Notes: generated from the letters alone by a model not told the origin. DNA of 64,000 nt from Enterobacter sp. Cy-643 (GCF_011752815.1 NZ_VWWV01000003.1:434001-498000); one strand, 5' to 3'. Shown: positions 49,095 to 58,980, numbered from the stretch's first letter. A program made the numbers and translations.

Positions 49095-49574
49095 TTATGC
49101 TGCTGGCTTAACGGCTGGTTTAGCAGCAACTTTGTGATGTTTTTTCACGTGTTTTTTAGCAGCCTGCGCTTTCTGGGCAACAGGTTTTACTGCTTTTTTG
49201 TGGTGCTTTTTAGCAGCCTGAGCCTTCTGTGCAGCTGGTTTTACTGCTTTTTTGTGGTGCTTTTTAGCAGCCTGCGCTTTCTGTGCAGCTGGTTTTACTG
49301 CTTTTTTGTGGTGCTTTTTGGCAGCCTGAGCTTTCTGCTCGGTGGCTGGCTTAGCGGCTTTTTTGTGTTTCTTTTTAGCGGCCTGTGCTTTCTGAACGGC
49401 AGCTTTTTTGTGTTTCTTATGGTGCGTTACTTTTGCAGCTGGCGCTTTAGCAGCAGGCGCAGCGGCGGTAGTTGCCGGCGCAGCAGCTGGTGCGGTAGCG
49501 GTGGTGTCAGCCGCGAAAGCGGCGGAAGACAGACCCATAGCAGCGGCAACAACCAGAGCTAATACTTTTTTCAT
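49095..49574 (-). CDS. asr: acid shock protein Asr with expanded Lys/Ala repeats
   Basis: A 159-residue exported protein with signal peptide [21 protein letters not shown]. An Ala-rich segment is followed by Lys/His/Ala repeats, of which about five resemble [18 protein letters not shown] with an 18-residue (54-bp) period. It is very basic and periplasmic, and is induced by acid and phosphate limitation through RstA/PhoB in E. coli. Repeat number varies between species, and this copy is longer than the E. coli protein of about 102 residues. Confidence 0.92.
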   Translation of the reverse strand: MKKVLALVVAAAMGLSSAAFAADTTATAPAAAPATTAAAPAAKAPAAKVTHHKKHKKAAVQKAQAAKKKHKKAAKPATEQKAQAAKKHHKKAVKPAAQKAQAAKKHHKKAVKPAAQKAQAAKKHHKKAVKPVAQKAQAAKKHVKKHHKVAAKPAVKPAA

Positions 49575-49806
49575 TTCGACATCCTCGAATTTGTTTTCGT
49601 GTTTACCCCACTGCGGGGCTGTTGGAATGAACTATAGGCGTGTGAAACAAACTCTTCAGTGAGTGATTGGTATCGGCGTGTAATGAAATGTACAAAGCCA
49701 AATTGGGCGATTAGCGATCGCATCATGCCGCCTCTTTCCGGCAATACGGCCGTTCACCGCTATGCTAGATTGGCTGACAAACAGACTTCCCCTACAGGAG
49801 CAAAGC

Positions 49807-50100
49807 ATGGCTGCATACTGGATTGCCCACGTCACCGTTCACGATCCTAAGCAGTATCAAAACTATATTGATTTATCCCCGGCGGCTTTTACGCGCTATA
49901 ACGCCCGCTTCCTGGCCCGGGGCGGCAAATCGGAAGTTGTAGAAGGCGACGCGGCTTTCACCCGGCACGTAGTGATTGAGTTTGCCGATATGGAAACGGC
50001 GCTGGCCTGCTACCACTCGCCGGAATACCAGCGTGCTCGTAAAGAAAGAGCCAATGTCGCAGAAGCGATGATCACTATTGTGGAAGGCCTGCCAGGCTGA
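49807..50100 (+). CDS. DUF1330 family protein
   Basis: A 97-residue dimeric alpha/beta-barrel protein with AAYWIAHVTVHDPKQYQNY and VIEFADMETALACYHSPEYQ, the family signature. Its function is unknown. The start at ATG 49807 follows CAGGAGC. It is followed by a LysR gene on the same strand. Confidence 0.88.
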   Translation: MAAYWIAHVTVHDPKQYQNYIDLSPAAFTRYNARFLARGGKSEVVEGDAAFTRHVVIEFADMETALACYHSPEYQRARKERANVAEAMITIVEGLPG

Positions 50101-50220
50101 GCCTTGTAAACCTGGCCGTTAAGAAGCCGGCGGGACTCCCCTCACACGCCTGAGGAAATCGTAGTCAGGCGTCCACCATCAAGAGTAAGCTACCGGTGGT
50201 CATTCTTCCGGGGAATAGTC

Positions 50221-51126
50221 ATGCATCTGCTTTCAGCCATGGAAACCTACGTTCAGGTCGTTGATACCGGCTCTTTTTCTGCTGCAGCCAGGCGCCTGCG
50301 CATTGGCCAGCCCGCAGTCTCAAAAACCATTGCTCAGCTCGAACAGCAGCTTGGCGTGCGGCTTTTATTGCGATCAACGCATGGGCTAACCCCGACGGAA
50401 GCAGGCAGTAATTTTTACGAGCATGCCAGGCGCACGCTCGACGCGGCCGATGTGGCCGTGACTTCCACACGCGGGCTAAGCGCAACGCTGACTGGCCGGC
50501 TCAGGGTCAGCGGGCCGGTAACATTTGTGCGGCTGCATGTCATGCCGCATCTCGCCGATTTCCTGGCCGCGCATCCGGCACTGGATGTCGATATGTTCCT
50601 TGAGGATCGCAACATCGATTTGGTCGAAGGCGGCATCGATGTCGCACTCCGTATGGGCACACAGGCCGACTCATCGCTCACCGCAAGGCGGCTGGGGCAA
50701 AATCCTCGCCTGGTGATGGGCACCCCGGAATATTTTTCCCGCAACGGCCATCCGCAAATGCCGCAGGATTTGCTTAATCATCAGGCCGTTATTTACGATC
50801 TGCGGGGAGGAGGTTCAAGCTGGGAGTTCCGCCAGGGCAAACAGCGGGCCGCCGTTACGGTTCAGGGCAGGTTACACACAACAGGTATGGAAGCCGTCCG
50901 GGAAGCGGTACTCTCCGGCATCGGGCTGTCTATCATGTCAGAGTGGATGTTCCGCCGTGAGCTTGCATCCGGTGAAATTCAGGCGGTGTTAACCGACTGG
51001 GCGCTGCCGCCGATCGATCTTTGGGCCGTCTCCCCCTCGGGCCGCGCAACCAGCGCCAAGTCCAAAGCTTTTATCTCTTTCATTGAGGAACGCGTCTTCG
51101 GCCGGCCGCCTGAAAATCGCTCATAA
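50221..51126 (+). CDS. LysR-family transcriptional regulator
   Basis: A 301-residue LTTR of the CrgA/DmlR-like subgroup, with HTH at about 1-60 (TGSFSAAARRLRIGQPAVSKTI) and effector domain from about 88. It is upstream of and codirectional with an aldehyde dehydrogenase and a GST gene, its likely targets. Confidence 0.88.
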   Translation: MHLLSAMETYVQVVDTGSFSAAARRLRIGQPAVSKTIAQLEQQLGVRLLLRSTHGLTPTEAGSNFYEHARRTLDAADVAVTSTRGLSATLTGRLRVSGPVTFVRLHVMPHLADFLAAHPALDVDMFLEDRNIDLVEGGIDVALRMGTQADSSLTARRLGQNPRLVMGTPEYFSRNGHPQMPQDLLNHQAVIYDLRGGGSSWEFRQGKQRAAVTVQGRLHTTGMEAVREAVLSGIGLSIMSEWMFRRELASGEIQAVLTDWALPPIDLWAVSPSGRATSAKSKAFISFIEERVFGRPPENRS

Positions 51127-51252
51127 GCATCAGTCCTATTCCTTCGGGGAATAAGCGCTATTCCCTGCCCCTGTCTACCTGCCTCTTACCTGCGGTGCTG
51201 TAATTCTCGCCATCGGGCTAGCCGTTTAGCTCTTAAAAACGAGGAAAACCAC

Positions 51253-52692
51253 ATGCAATACCCTACCACTACCCGGTTGTTTATTCATGGCCAGTGGCGC
51301 GACGGCGCCGACGCCAAAACGCTGCCCGTGCTTAATCCGGCAAACGGCCAGCAGATAGGCCACCTGGCGCACGCCACCCGGCAGGATCTGGATGACGCGC
51401 TGGCATCAGCTCAGCAAGGCTTTGAGACCTGGCGTACTATTCCGGCCGTTGAGCGAGCCGTCATTCTGCGTCGCGCCGCTCAGCTGATTCGCGAGCGGGC
51501 CGAATCAATTGCGTTACTTATTACTCTGGAACAGGGTAAACCCCTGCCCGAGTCACGCTTTGAAGCTAACGCTGCGGCAGAGATCATCGAATGGTTTGCC
51601 GATGAGGGCGTACGCGTCTATGGCCGCATTGTTCCTTCCCGGGATGCCGCGGTTCAGCAGCTCGTCGTTAAAGATCCGGTGGGCGTTGTGGCTGCCTTTA
51701 CGCCATGGAATTTCCCACTCAACCAGGTCGTTCTGAAGCTTGCGGCAGCCCTGGCCGCAGGCTGCTCGATCATCGTCAAAGCGCCGGAAGAGACCCCGGC
51801 CAGCCCGGCAGAATTGTTCCGGGCGCTTGCGGACGCAGGCTTACCTGCCGGCGTCGCCAATCTGGTTTACGGCAATCCGGCAGAAATCTCCGGCTACCTC
51901 ATCCCGCATCCGGCCGTACGTAAAGTCACATTTACGGGATCGACTCCGGTAGGCAAACAGCTGGCTGGCCTTGCGGGGCAGCATATGAAACGCGTCACCA
52001 TGGAGCTGGGCGGTCATGCCCCGGTGATTATCGCCGAAGATGCAGATATTGAACTGGCGATCCGGGCGCTGGGCACGGCGAAATTCCGTAATGCAGGGCA
52101 AACCTGCATCTCCCCGACCCGCTTCCTGGTTCATGAAAAAGTCCGGGCAGCTTTTACTGCCGGGCTGGTTCGCTGGGCCGAAGGTCTGCGACCGGGCAAT
52201 GGCCTCGATGAAACCACCCAGATTGGCCCTCTCGCGAATGCGCGCCGCGTAACTGCCGTCGAAACTCTGATTGAAGAGGCGATTGCCAAAGGTGCAAAAC
52301 TGCTAACGGGCGGCAAGCGCCTCGGCCAGCAAGGCAACTGCTATGCGCCCACGGTGCTGGACGATGTTCCCCTCGACGCGCGTATTTTTAACGAGGAGCC
52401 TTTTGGCCCAGTCGCTTTAATTCGGGGCTTTACTGACCTGGAAGAAGCTATCGGCGAAGCAAACCGTCTGGATTACGGCCTGGCCGCCTACGCCTTCTCG
52501 CGCTCGGCCAAAACCATCCACCAGCTCTCACAGCGTATCGAAACCGGCATGCTGTGGGTTAACCAGCCGATGACGCCATCCGCAGAGCTGCCGTTTGGCG
52601 GCGTAAAAGACTCGGGGTATGGCACAGAAGGCGGCCCGGAAGCCGTGGAGGCATACCTCAATATTCGCGCTATCTCCATCACCCACGCCTAG
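51253..52692 (+). CDS. NAD(P)-dependent aldehyde dehydrogenase (succinate-semialdehyde-dehydrogenase-like)
   Basis: A 479-residue ALDH. Catalytic Glu is in [10 protein letters not shown], catalytic Cys in [12 protein letters not shown], and the NAD-binding segment is [13 protein letters not shown]. The sequence is GabD-like, but the substrate is not assignable. A downstream GST gene begins 52 nt later. Confidence 0.87.
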   Translation: MQYPTTTRLFIHGQWRDGADAKTLPVLNPANGQQIGHLAHATRQDLDDALASAQQGFETWRTIPAVERAVILRRAAQLIRERAESIALLITLEQGKPLPESRFEANAAAEIIEWFADEGVRVYGRIVPSRDAAVQQLVVKDPVGVVAAFTPWNFPLNQVVLKLAAALAAGCSIIVKAPEETPASPAELFRALADAGLPAGVANLVYGNPAEISGYLIPHPAVRKVTFTGSTPVGKQLAGLAGQHMKRVTMELGGHAPVIIAEDADIELAIRALGTAKFRNAGQTCISPTRFLVHEKVRAAFTAGLVRWAEGLRPGNGLDETTQIGPLANARRVTAVETLIEEAIAKGAKLLTGGKRLGQQGNCYAPTVLDDVPLDARIFNEEPFGPVALIRGFTDLEEAIGEANRLDYGLAAYAFSRSAKTIHQLSQRIETGMLWVNQPMTPSAELPFGGVKDSGYGTEGGPEAVEAYLNIRAISITHA

Positions 52693-52744
52693 CCGTGCGG
52701 GCGCCACAGAGCGCCCGCCTTCTCCGCTATCAGGAATAACATTG

Positions 52745-53347
52745 ATGAAGCTTTACTACAGCCCGGGAGATTGCTCGCTTTCTCCGCATATTGTGGCCCT
52801 TGAGTCAGGCCTCGCCTGCGAAATGATAAGGGTGGATCTTAAAAGCCACACGACGCAAAGCGGCGACGACTTCTACAGCATTAATCCCCTGGGATACGTG
52901 CCTTTGCTGGCGCTGGATAACGGACAGACATTGCGTGAAGGCGTGGCGATTATTCAGTATCTGGCGGATCTGGCACCTGACAAAATGCTGATGCCAGCGG
53001 CAGGCACCTTTGCGCGCTATCAGGCCCAGGCATGGCTGAATTTCATAGCGACCGAAATACACAAAGGTTTTGCGCCACTTTTTACGCCAGCCACGCCGGA
53101 GGTGTACAAACCCGTCGCCCGGCAGCTGCTGCACAGGCGCTACCAGTGGGTGGATGAGCAGCTAAAAAATAGCCTGTATGTCATGGGCGAAACATTCTCG
53201 GTCGCGGATGCCTATTTGTTTACAACGGTAGGCTGGGCGTCGCATGCCCGGCTGGATCTCAGCGAGCTTTCCCATTTGCAGGCGTGGTATTCGCGTATTG
53301 CGCGCCGCCCGCACGTGCAGGCGGCAATGAAAGCCGAAGGGCTATAA
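52745..53347 (+). CDS. glutathione S-transferase family protein
   Basis: A 200-residue protein. The N-terminal thioredoxin-like domain MKLYYSPGDCSLSPHIVALE is beta-class (catalytic Cys10 as in GstA) with the cis-Pro GYVPLL; the helical C-terminal domain follows from about residue 90. It probably detoxifies electrophiles together with the ALDH upstream. It is convergent with the TetR gene, overlapping by 6 bp. Confidence 0.88.
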   Translation: MKLYYSPGDCSLSPHIVALESGLACEMIRVDLKSHTTQSGDDFYSINPLGYVPLLALDNGQTLREGVAIIQYLADLAPDKMLMPAAGTFARYQAQAWLNFIATEIHKGFAPLFTPATPEVYKPVARQLLHRRYQWVDEQLKNSLYVMGETFSVADAYLFTTVGWASHARLDLSELSHLQAWYSRIARRPHVQAAMKAEGL

Positions 53348-53929
53348 ACCCAACGCCCCCAAAAAAGTGGCGATCCGTCGCTCAAAGACGGGGCGCTGAT
53401 ATTCAATCAGCGCCATACGCCACAGCCCCTGTAGCCAGGTCGTGATAATGGCAGCCGTTTCCTGCGGATCTACTGTCTCAGGCAGAGTTCCGGCGGCCTT
53501 ATCTTCACTGAGGCGCAGATAAAGCGCGTCCTGTACCTTCTGTAGTCCGCTTTTTGCCCGCGCGGCCAGCTCAGGCTGAGACAACACCTCCTCGCTGACC
53601 ATCGCCGCGACCATACAAAGCCGGGAAGACGTTTGCGGATCGTCCAGCGTGTTTAACACTTCGGTGAAGAATGCCCTAACGCCCTCAGCGGCCGTGGGGG
53701 CATGCCGCAGCGCTGCCATCCGGCGCTGCACAATCTGCGCTTCGTAGCGATCGAGGCATAACAGGTAGAGGTTCTTTTTGCTTTTGAGCGTGTTGTAAAA
53801 CGACCCTTCGCCAATCTCCATCGCTTTCAGGAGATCGCGCAGGCCAGTCTCAGCGTAGCCTCGCTGCCAAAAAAGCGCCGTCGCACGGTCCAGCGCCTGC
53901 TCGTAGTCAAAGTTAATTTTTCTCGTCAT
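53342..53929 (-). CDS. TetR/AcrR-family regulator
   Basis: A 195-residue repressor with HTH at about 8-55 (ALFWQRGYAETGLRDLLKAM, GSFYNTLKSKKNLY). It is divergent from the epoxide hydrolase gene across a palindromic operator. The start at ATG 53929 is chosen because the longer frame runs through that operator. Confidence 0.87.
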   Translation of the reverse strand: MTRKINFDYEQALDRATALFWQRGYAETGLRDLLKAMEIGEGSFYNTLKSKKNLYLLCLDRYEAQIVQRRMAALRHAPTAAEGVRAFFTEVLNTLDDPQTSSRLCMVAAMVSEEVLSQPELAARAKSGLQKVQDALYLRLSEDKAAGTLPETVDPQETAAIITTWLQGLWRMALIEYQRPVFERRIATFLGALGL

Positions 53930-53946
53930 AGGCCGCAGTATAGCAA

Positions 53947-53964
53947 TTGTAGCAATTGCTACAA
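53947..53964. promoter_or_regulatory. 18-bp perfect palindrome, candidate TetR operator
   Basis: TTGTAGCAATTGCTACAA lies 17 bp upstream of the TetR start and about 108 bp upstream of the epoxide hydrolase ATG. A related GTCGCTACAAATAGCG lies at about 54007. Autoregulation plus control of the divergent gene is expected. Confidence 0.75.
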
Positions 53965-54071
53965 CTTTATTGACGCCCGCAGCCAACCCAGGATATTTTG
54001 TATCAGTCGCTACAAATAGCGTTTACCTTTACCTCCCCGCCGCAAATGGCGGGTTCATTCTGGAGCTAATC

Positions 54072-55307
54072 ATGTCCCGCATCACCCATTCTGCCGAGCC
54101 ATTTACCCTGCCGGCGGCGACGGAAGCCGTCACTCCCTTTCACCTGCATATCCCGGAAAGCGCTATTGAGGATCTGCACCAGCGTCTCGCCGGCGTGCGC
54201 TGGCCGGAGCAGGAAACCGTGGAAGACTGGTCGCAAGGTGTGCCGCTTAGCGCCGCAAAATCCTTGATTTACGACTGGTTGCATCACTATGACTGGCGCA
54301 AGCTTGAAGCCCGGTTAAACAGCTACCCACAATTCCGCACAAAAATCGACGGCGTGGGGATCTACTTCATTCATGCGCGTTCCCCACACGCAAACGCCAC
54401 GCCGATCCTACTCACGCACGGCTGGCCGGGTTCGGTTATTGAGTTTCTGGACGTCATCGACCGGCTTACCGACCCAACCCGCTTTGGCGGCACGGCGGAG
54501 GACGCTTTCCACGTTGTGATCCCGGCGATGCCAGGCTACGGCTTTTCAGACAAACCGACGGAAGAGGGGTGGAACCCGGCCCGCATTGCGCGAGCATGGA
54601 CCACGCTGATGACCGAGCGCCTGGGGTATAAATCCTGGGTCGCACAGGGCGGAGACTGGGGGGCAGCCATCACCACTGCGCTGGCCGGTCAGGCTCCGGC
54701 AGGGCTGCTGGCGGCTCACGTGAACCTGCCGATGGTCGTACCTGCCATCCTGCCGGAACAGCCGACGGAAGAGGAGAGCCAGGCGCTGGCGGCCATTGAA
54801 TTGTACGTGTCGAATAAAGCAGGCTATGCCAACCTGATGAATACCCGGCCACAAACCATCGGCTATGCGCTGAGTGATTCCCCCGTCGCGCTTGCCGTCT
54901 GGATGTACGAGAAATTCCAGGAGTGGACCGACAACCGCGGTCAGCCCGAAGATGCGCTCAGCCGGGAAAAAATGCTGGATGACATCTCCCTGTACTGGTT
55001 TACCGGCACCGGCGTGTCCAGCGCGCGGCTTTACTGGGAAGGCGTGGGCAGCACAATCCGCGGCGCGGACTTTTTCTCTGCCGCGCGTTCTGGCATAGAA
55101 AAAATCAGCATCCCGATGGGCGCCAGTCTTTTTCCGGCTGAAACTTTCACGCCGCCACGTGCCTGGGCCGAAGCGGCATGGAGCCAGTTGTTCTACTGGA
55201 ATAAAGTTGAAAAGGGCGGCCATTTCGCCGCCTTCGAACAGCCGGAAATCTTTGCCCGCGAGCTGTGGCAGGCGTTCCGTCCCTTCCGGGATCGGCCCCT
55301 CAGCTAA
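54072..55307 (+). CDS. epoxide hydrolase (EHN domain, alpha/beta-hydrolase)
   Basis: A 411-residue protein of the microsomal/juvenile-hormone epoxide-hydrolase type. The N-terminal EHN region is in about residues 18-125 (FHLHIPESAIEDLHQRLAGV). The oxyanion HGWPGS, nucleophile Asp in QGGDWGAAITT and catalytic His in EKGGHFAAFEQPE are all present. It hydrolyses an epoxide to a diol; the natural substrate is unknown. The start at ATG 54072 follows GGAGCTAATC. Confidence 0.9.
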   Translation: MSRITHSAEPFTLPAATEAVTPFHLHIPESAIEDLHQRLAGVRWPEQETVEDWSQGVPLSAAKSLIYDWLHHYDWRKLEARLNSYPQFRTKIDGVGIYFIHARSPHANATPILLTHGWPGSVIEFLDVIDRLTDPTRFGGTAEDAFHVVIPAMPGYGFSDKPTEEGWNPARIARAWTTLMTERLGYKSWVAQGGDWGAAITTALAGQAPAGLLAAHVNLPMVVPAILPEQPTEEESQALAAIELYVSNKAGYANLMNTRPQTIGYALSDSPVALAVWMYEKFQEWTDNRGQPEDALSREKMLDDISLYWFTGTGVSSARLYWEGVGSTIRGADFFSAARSGIEKISIPMGASLFPAETFTPPRAWAEAAWSQLFYWNKVEKGGHFAAFEQPEIFARELWQAFRPFRDRPLS

Positions 55308-55523
55308 CCCAAGCCGATCCCCGCGCTAAGCCTGGTGGGCTTGCTGCCCGCCAGGTCAATCAGACGGTCTCTGCCCGGAGGCTCTTCCCCGCCAGATACT
55401 TAGCCCTGTATTTATCAGGCCGGGGAGGAAAAGCGTGCGGCTTCTGACCGGGGTTGACCTAAATCAAAAGCCGCTCGTTTTTCTCCCTCAAAGCTCACTT
55501 TGCGCTTCACTTACCTCAAACAA

Positions 55524-55542
55524 GATAACGATAATCACAATC
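55524..55542 (+). promoter_or_regulatory. Fur box before the chuWXY-type operon
   Basis: GATAACGATAATCACAATC matches the 19-bp Fur consensus at 16 positions, 23 bp upstream of the first ATG. The rest of the 55308-55565 gap shows nothing else. Confidence 0.85.
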
Positions 55543-55565
55543 ATTTTCATTTATGAGTAAGCGAC

Positions 55566-56906
55566 ATGACACTGGATCTCCAGGCGCACTTTGCGCTCCC
55601 CGGCGGGCAACCCTTTAAAGACAGGCACGCCACCATGCCGTGGCGCGGCGCAATACCTATCGCCAAAGAACAGCTGGAGCACACCTGGCAGCAGGTGATT
55701 GCCGGCCCAACGCCTCCCGGTAAAAGGCTGGTTTACCTCCATATTCCCTTCTGTGCAACGCACTGTACTTTCTGCGGTTTTTACCAGAATCGCTATGAGG
55801 CTGACCACTGCGAACGCTACACCGACGCGCTGCTCAGGGAGATCGAACTGGAGGCCTGCAGCCCGCTGCACCAGTCTGCCCCCATTCACGCCATCTACTT
55901 TGGCGGCGGCACGCCTTCGGCGCTGTCAGCCAGAGATTTGGCGCGGATCATTACCGCCCTGCGCCGCAGCCTGCCGCTGGCGCCGGACTGCGAAATCACC
56001 ATCGAAGGCCGGGTGCTGAATTTTGACGATGAGCGTATCGACGCCTGCCTCGACGCCGGAGCCAACCGCTTCTCCATCGGCATCCAGTCGTTTAACAGCA
56101 AAATCCGCAAAAAAATGGCGCGTACCTCCGACGGTCCCACCGCCCGACGCTTTATGGAAAACCTCTGCAAGCGCGATCGTGCCGCCGTGGTCTGCGATCT
56201 GTTGTTTGGCCTGCCCGGGCAGGATCAAAAGCTGTGGGCAGAAGATCTGGCTATCGCGCGGGACATCGGCCTGGACGGGGTCGATCTTTATGCCCTGAAT
56301 CTGCTGCCGCAAACGCCGCTGGGTAAAGCCGTGGAAAACGGACGCATCACGCTGCCTTCCCCGGCCGAACGCAGGGATTTGTACCTGCAGGGCTGCGACT
56401 TCATGGACAGCGCAGGCTGGCGCTGCATCAGCAACAGCCACTGGGCGCGCACCACGCGGGAACGTAATCTTTACAATCTGCTGATCAAGCAAGGTGCAGA
56501 CTGCCTGGCCTTTGGCTCCGGCGCGGGCGGCTCGGTTAACGGCTACTCCTGGATGGTTGAACGCAACCTGGAGGCATGGCACGCCGCCGTCGCCGCAGGG
56601 AAAAAACCGCTGATGATGATGGCCCGCACCACTGACCCAGGCTACCGCTGGCGGCATCGCCTCCAGGCAGGCATTGAAACCGCCCGCGTGCCTCTCGACG
56701 AGCTGACCGCCGATGCGCATCTGCTCCAGCCGCTGCTGACCCAATGGCACGAATCCGGCCTGACCAGCGATAACTCAACCTGCCTGCGCCTGACCGACGA
56801 AGGCCGCTTCTGGGCCAGCAATATCTTCCAGTCGCTGCAGACGCTGGTTGCCGCCCTCAATACCCCATTAACCACGGACAAAAAACCACAAGGAGCAACG
56901 CTATGA
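55566..56906 (+). CDS. chuW: HutW/ChuW, anaerobilin synthase (radical-SAM heme-degrading enzyme)
   Basis: A 446-residue radical-SAM methyltransferase of the HemN-like family. The cluster motif is HIPFCATHCTFCGFYQN (Cys-x3-Cys-x2-Cys) and the SAM-binding FGGGTPSAL follows. ChuW opens heme anaerobically, releasing iron and giving the linear tetrapyrrole anaerobilin. Its stop overlaps chuX. No chuA, chuS or chuTUV receptor or transporter lies nearby. Confidence 0.93.
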   Translation: MTLDLQAHFALPGGQPFKDRHATMPWRGAIPIAKEQLEHTWQQVIAGPTPPGKRLVYLHIPFCATHCTFCGFYQNRYEADHCERYTDALLREIELEACSPLHQSAPIHAIYFGGGTPSALSARDLARIITALRRSLPLAPDCEITIEGRVLNFDDERIDACLDAGANRFSIGIQSFNSKIRKKMARTSDGPTARRFMENLCKRDRAAVVCDLLFGLPGQDQKLWAEDLAIARDIGLDGVDLYALNLLPQTPLGKAVENGRITLPSPAERRDLYLQGCDFMDSAGWRCISNSHWARTTRERNLYNLLIKQGADCLAFGSGAGGSVNGYSWMVERNLEAWHAAVAAGKKPLMMMARTTDPGYRWRHRLQAGIETARVPLDELTADAHLLQPLLTQWHESGLTSDNSTCLRLTDEGRFWASNIFQSLQTLVAALNTPLTTDKKPQGATL

Positions 56907-57400
56907 CTTCCGTTTCCCTCGCCGATTACTTAAAAACCCAGCCGGACGGCACGCTGGAATCTATTGCCGCACAATATAATGTCACCTTGCTGGATGTTGT
57001 CTCCCAGCTCCCTGCTCAGGCGCTGGTTAGCGGCGAGCAGTTCGACACCGTCTGGGACACCGTTGTCGAATGGGGCTGCGTCACTACCCTGGTCCACACC
57101 CCTGATGTGATTATTGAATTTTCCGGGGAACTGCCCTCCGGCTTCCACCGCCACGGTTATTTCAACCTGCGCGGTAAAAAAGGCATGACGGGGCATATCA
57201 AAGCGGCTAACTGCACCCACATCGCGTTGGTGGAACGCAAGTTTATGGGGATGGACACCGCCTCGATTCTGTTCTTCAATCAGGCGGGCAGCGCGATGCT
57301 GAAAATCTTCATCGGGCGCGACGATCATCGCCAGTTACTGGCAGACCAGCTGGCGGCTTTTCGTGCGCTGGCAGAGAAACTTAAGGGAAATATTGCATGA
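56903..57400 (+). CDS. chuX: HutX/ChuX heme-storage protein
   Basis: A 165-residue heme-utilisation protein with family motif WGCVTTLVHTPDVIIEFSG and HGYFNLRGKKGMTGHIKA. It binds heme and probably traffics it to the degrading enzyme. It overlaps chuW and chuY by 4 nt each. Confidence 0.92.
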   Translation: MTSVSLADYLKTQPDGTLESIAAQYNVTLLDVVSQLPAQALVSGEQFDTVWDTVVEWGCVTTLVHTPDVIIEFSGELPSGFHRHGYFNLRGKKGMTGHIKAANCTHIALVERKFMGMDTASILFFNQAGSAMLKIFIGRDDHRQLLADQLAAFRALAEKLKGNIA

Positions 57401-58020
57401 CGCCATGGTTAATTTTTGGGGCCGGAGGCAAAGGCGTGGGCGCGCTAACCGCGAAGATGGCTTTGGCAGAGAACCGCCCTGTTGTTGCGCTGGTGCGTAA
57501 CGAAGAGGCCGCCGCAAAACTGCGCGAGGCAGGTGCTCAGGTTATTACCGGCGACGCCTGCGACGCAGACGCTGTTGCAGAAGCCTGCCGTCTGGCGGGC
57601 AAGGACGCCACAATCATTTCGACGATGGGCGGTTCACAGGATTACCAGGCGCACCGGACAGTTATCGACTGCGCCGAAAAAGCCGGGATCTCACGCATGG
57701 TGCTGGTCACCTCTTTAGGCTGCGGAGAAAGCTGGGCTTATTTATCCGATCGGGCAAAAGCGGCCTTTGGTCAGGCAGTGCGGGAAAAGTCCCTCGCCGA
57801 AAGCTGGCTGCAAACCAGTACGCTGGATTTTGCTATTGTACGCCCGGGCGGCCTGCTTCACGGCGAACCCACCGGCAAAGCTGTGCTGAGCCAGACCCCC
57901 GAAATTCACGGTATGGTCATGCGGGCCGATGTTGCCGCGCACGTCGCAGAACTGGCAAAATCCTCCCGCCTGAATCGCCAGGTTTACGGCCTCGTTGAAC
58001 CGGGGCTGAAACCAGCCTGA
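57397..58020 (+). CDS. chuY: ChuY-type NAD(P)H-dependent reductase (anaerobilin reductase)
   Basis: A 207-residue SDR-type NAD(P)-binding protein with LIFGAGGKGVGALTAKMAL at the N-terminus and VLVTSLGCGESW. ChuY reduces anaerobilin in E. coli O157. Coupling to chuX supports the assignment. Confidence 0.85.
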   Translation: MTPWLIFGAGGKGVGALTAKMALAENRPVVALVRNEEAAAKLREAGAQVITGDACDADAVAEACRLAGKDATIISTMGGSQDYQAHRTVIDCAEKAGISRMVLVTSLGCGESWAYLSDRAKAAFGQAVREKSLAESWLQTSTLDFAIVRPGGLLHGEPTGKAVLSQTPEIHGMVMRADVAAHVAELAKSSRLNRQVYGLVEPGLKPA

Positions 58021-58134
58021 TGCCACGCCGGGCTTTCGCTTTTCTGGCGGTATAGCCCGGCAGGCTCTTCCCTCTTGCTACACTTCAAGATAGTTTCATC
58101 AGATAACTAACCTGATAAGAAGGCAGATCACGCG

Positions 58135-58980
58135 ATGTCCGAACACAACTACCAGCCCCCAAAAGTCTGGACCTGGAACAAGACCGAAGCCGGTCAGTTC
58201 TCCAGCATCAACCGCCCGATTTCCGGCCCGACTCATGAAAAAACGCTGCCTGTCGGCAAACATCCGCTGCAGCTTTACTCCCTTGGCACGCCAAACGGGC
58301 AGAAAGTCACTATTCTGCTGGAAGAGCTGCTGACGCTGGGCATCAGCGGGGCAGAGTACGATGCGCACCTGATTCGCATCGGTGAAGGCGACCAGTTCTC
58401 CAGCGGGTTTGTAGAAGTAAACCCAAACTCTAAAATTCCGGCGCTGTTTGACCACTCCGTCACGCCGCCGCTGCGCGTGTTTGAGTCCGGCAACATCCTG
58501 CTTTATCTCGCGGAAAAATTCGGCCACTTCCTGCCGAAAGACATCGCCGGGCGCACCGAAGCGCTGAACTGGCTGTTCTGGCTGCAGGGTTCCGCGCCAT
58601 ACCTGGGCGGCGGCTTCGGCCACTTCTACCACTATGCCCCGGTCAAAATTGAGTACGCCATCAACCGCTTCGCGATGGAAACCAAGCGCCAGCTGGACGT
58701 CCTCGACAAACAGCTGGAGAAAAACCGTTTTATCGCCGGAGATGAATACACGATCGCCGATATTGCCATCTTTACCTGGTACGGCGCGCTGGCGAAAGGC
58801 GGCCTGTACGAATCCGCCGAGTTCCTCGACATAGACTCCTACAAACACTTTGGCCGCTGGGCCGATGAAGTGGCTAACCGCCCGGCAGTGAAGCGTGGCC
58901 GCATCGTAAACCGCACCTGGGGCGATGTGCAGCTGGCCGAGCGCCACGATGCTTCAGATTTTGATGCATTAGGGTTGTAA
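58135..58980 (+). CDS. yghU: YghU, glutathione-dependent disulfide-bond oxidoreductase
   Basis: A 281-residue nu-class GST. The N-terminal extension SINRPISGPTHEKTLPVGKH contacts two glutathiones in E. coli YghU; the thioredoxin domain has NPNSKIPALFDH and ESGNILLYLAEKF. It has disulfide-bond reductase activity. A modest inverted repeat (58028-58061) precedes it. Confidence 0.95.
   Translation: MSEHNYQPPKVWTWNKTEAGQFSSINRPISGPTHEKTLPVGKHPLQLYSLGTPNGQKVTILLEELLTLGISGAEYDAHLIRIGEGDQFSSGFVEVNPNSKIPALFDHSVTPPLRVFESGNILLYLAEKFGHFLPKDIAGRTEALNWLFWLQGSAPYLGGGFGHFYHYAPVKIEYAINRFAMETKRQLDVLDKQLEKNRFIAGDEYTIADIAIFTWYGALAKGGLYESAEFLDIDSYKHFGRWADEVANRPAVKRGRIVNRTWGDVQLAERHDASDFDALGL

Noticed and set aside
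49089..49562. 157-codon frame antisense to asr, Ser/Phe/Cys-rich
   Set aside because: It is produced by the repeats of asr read backwards; no independent start signal.
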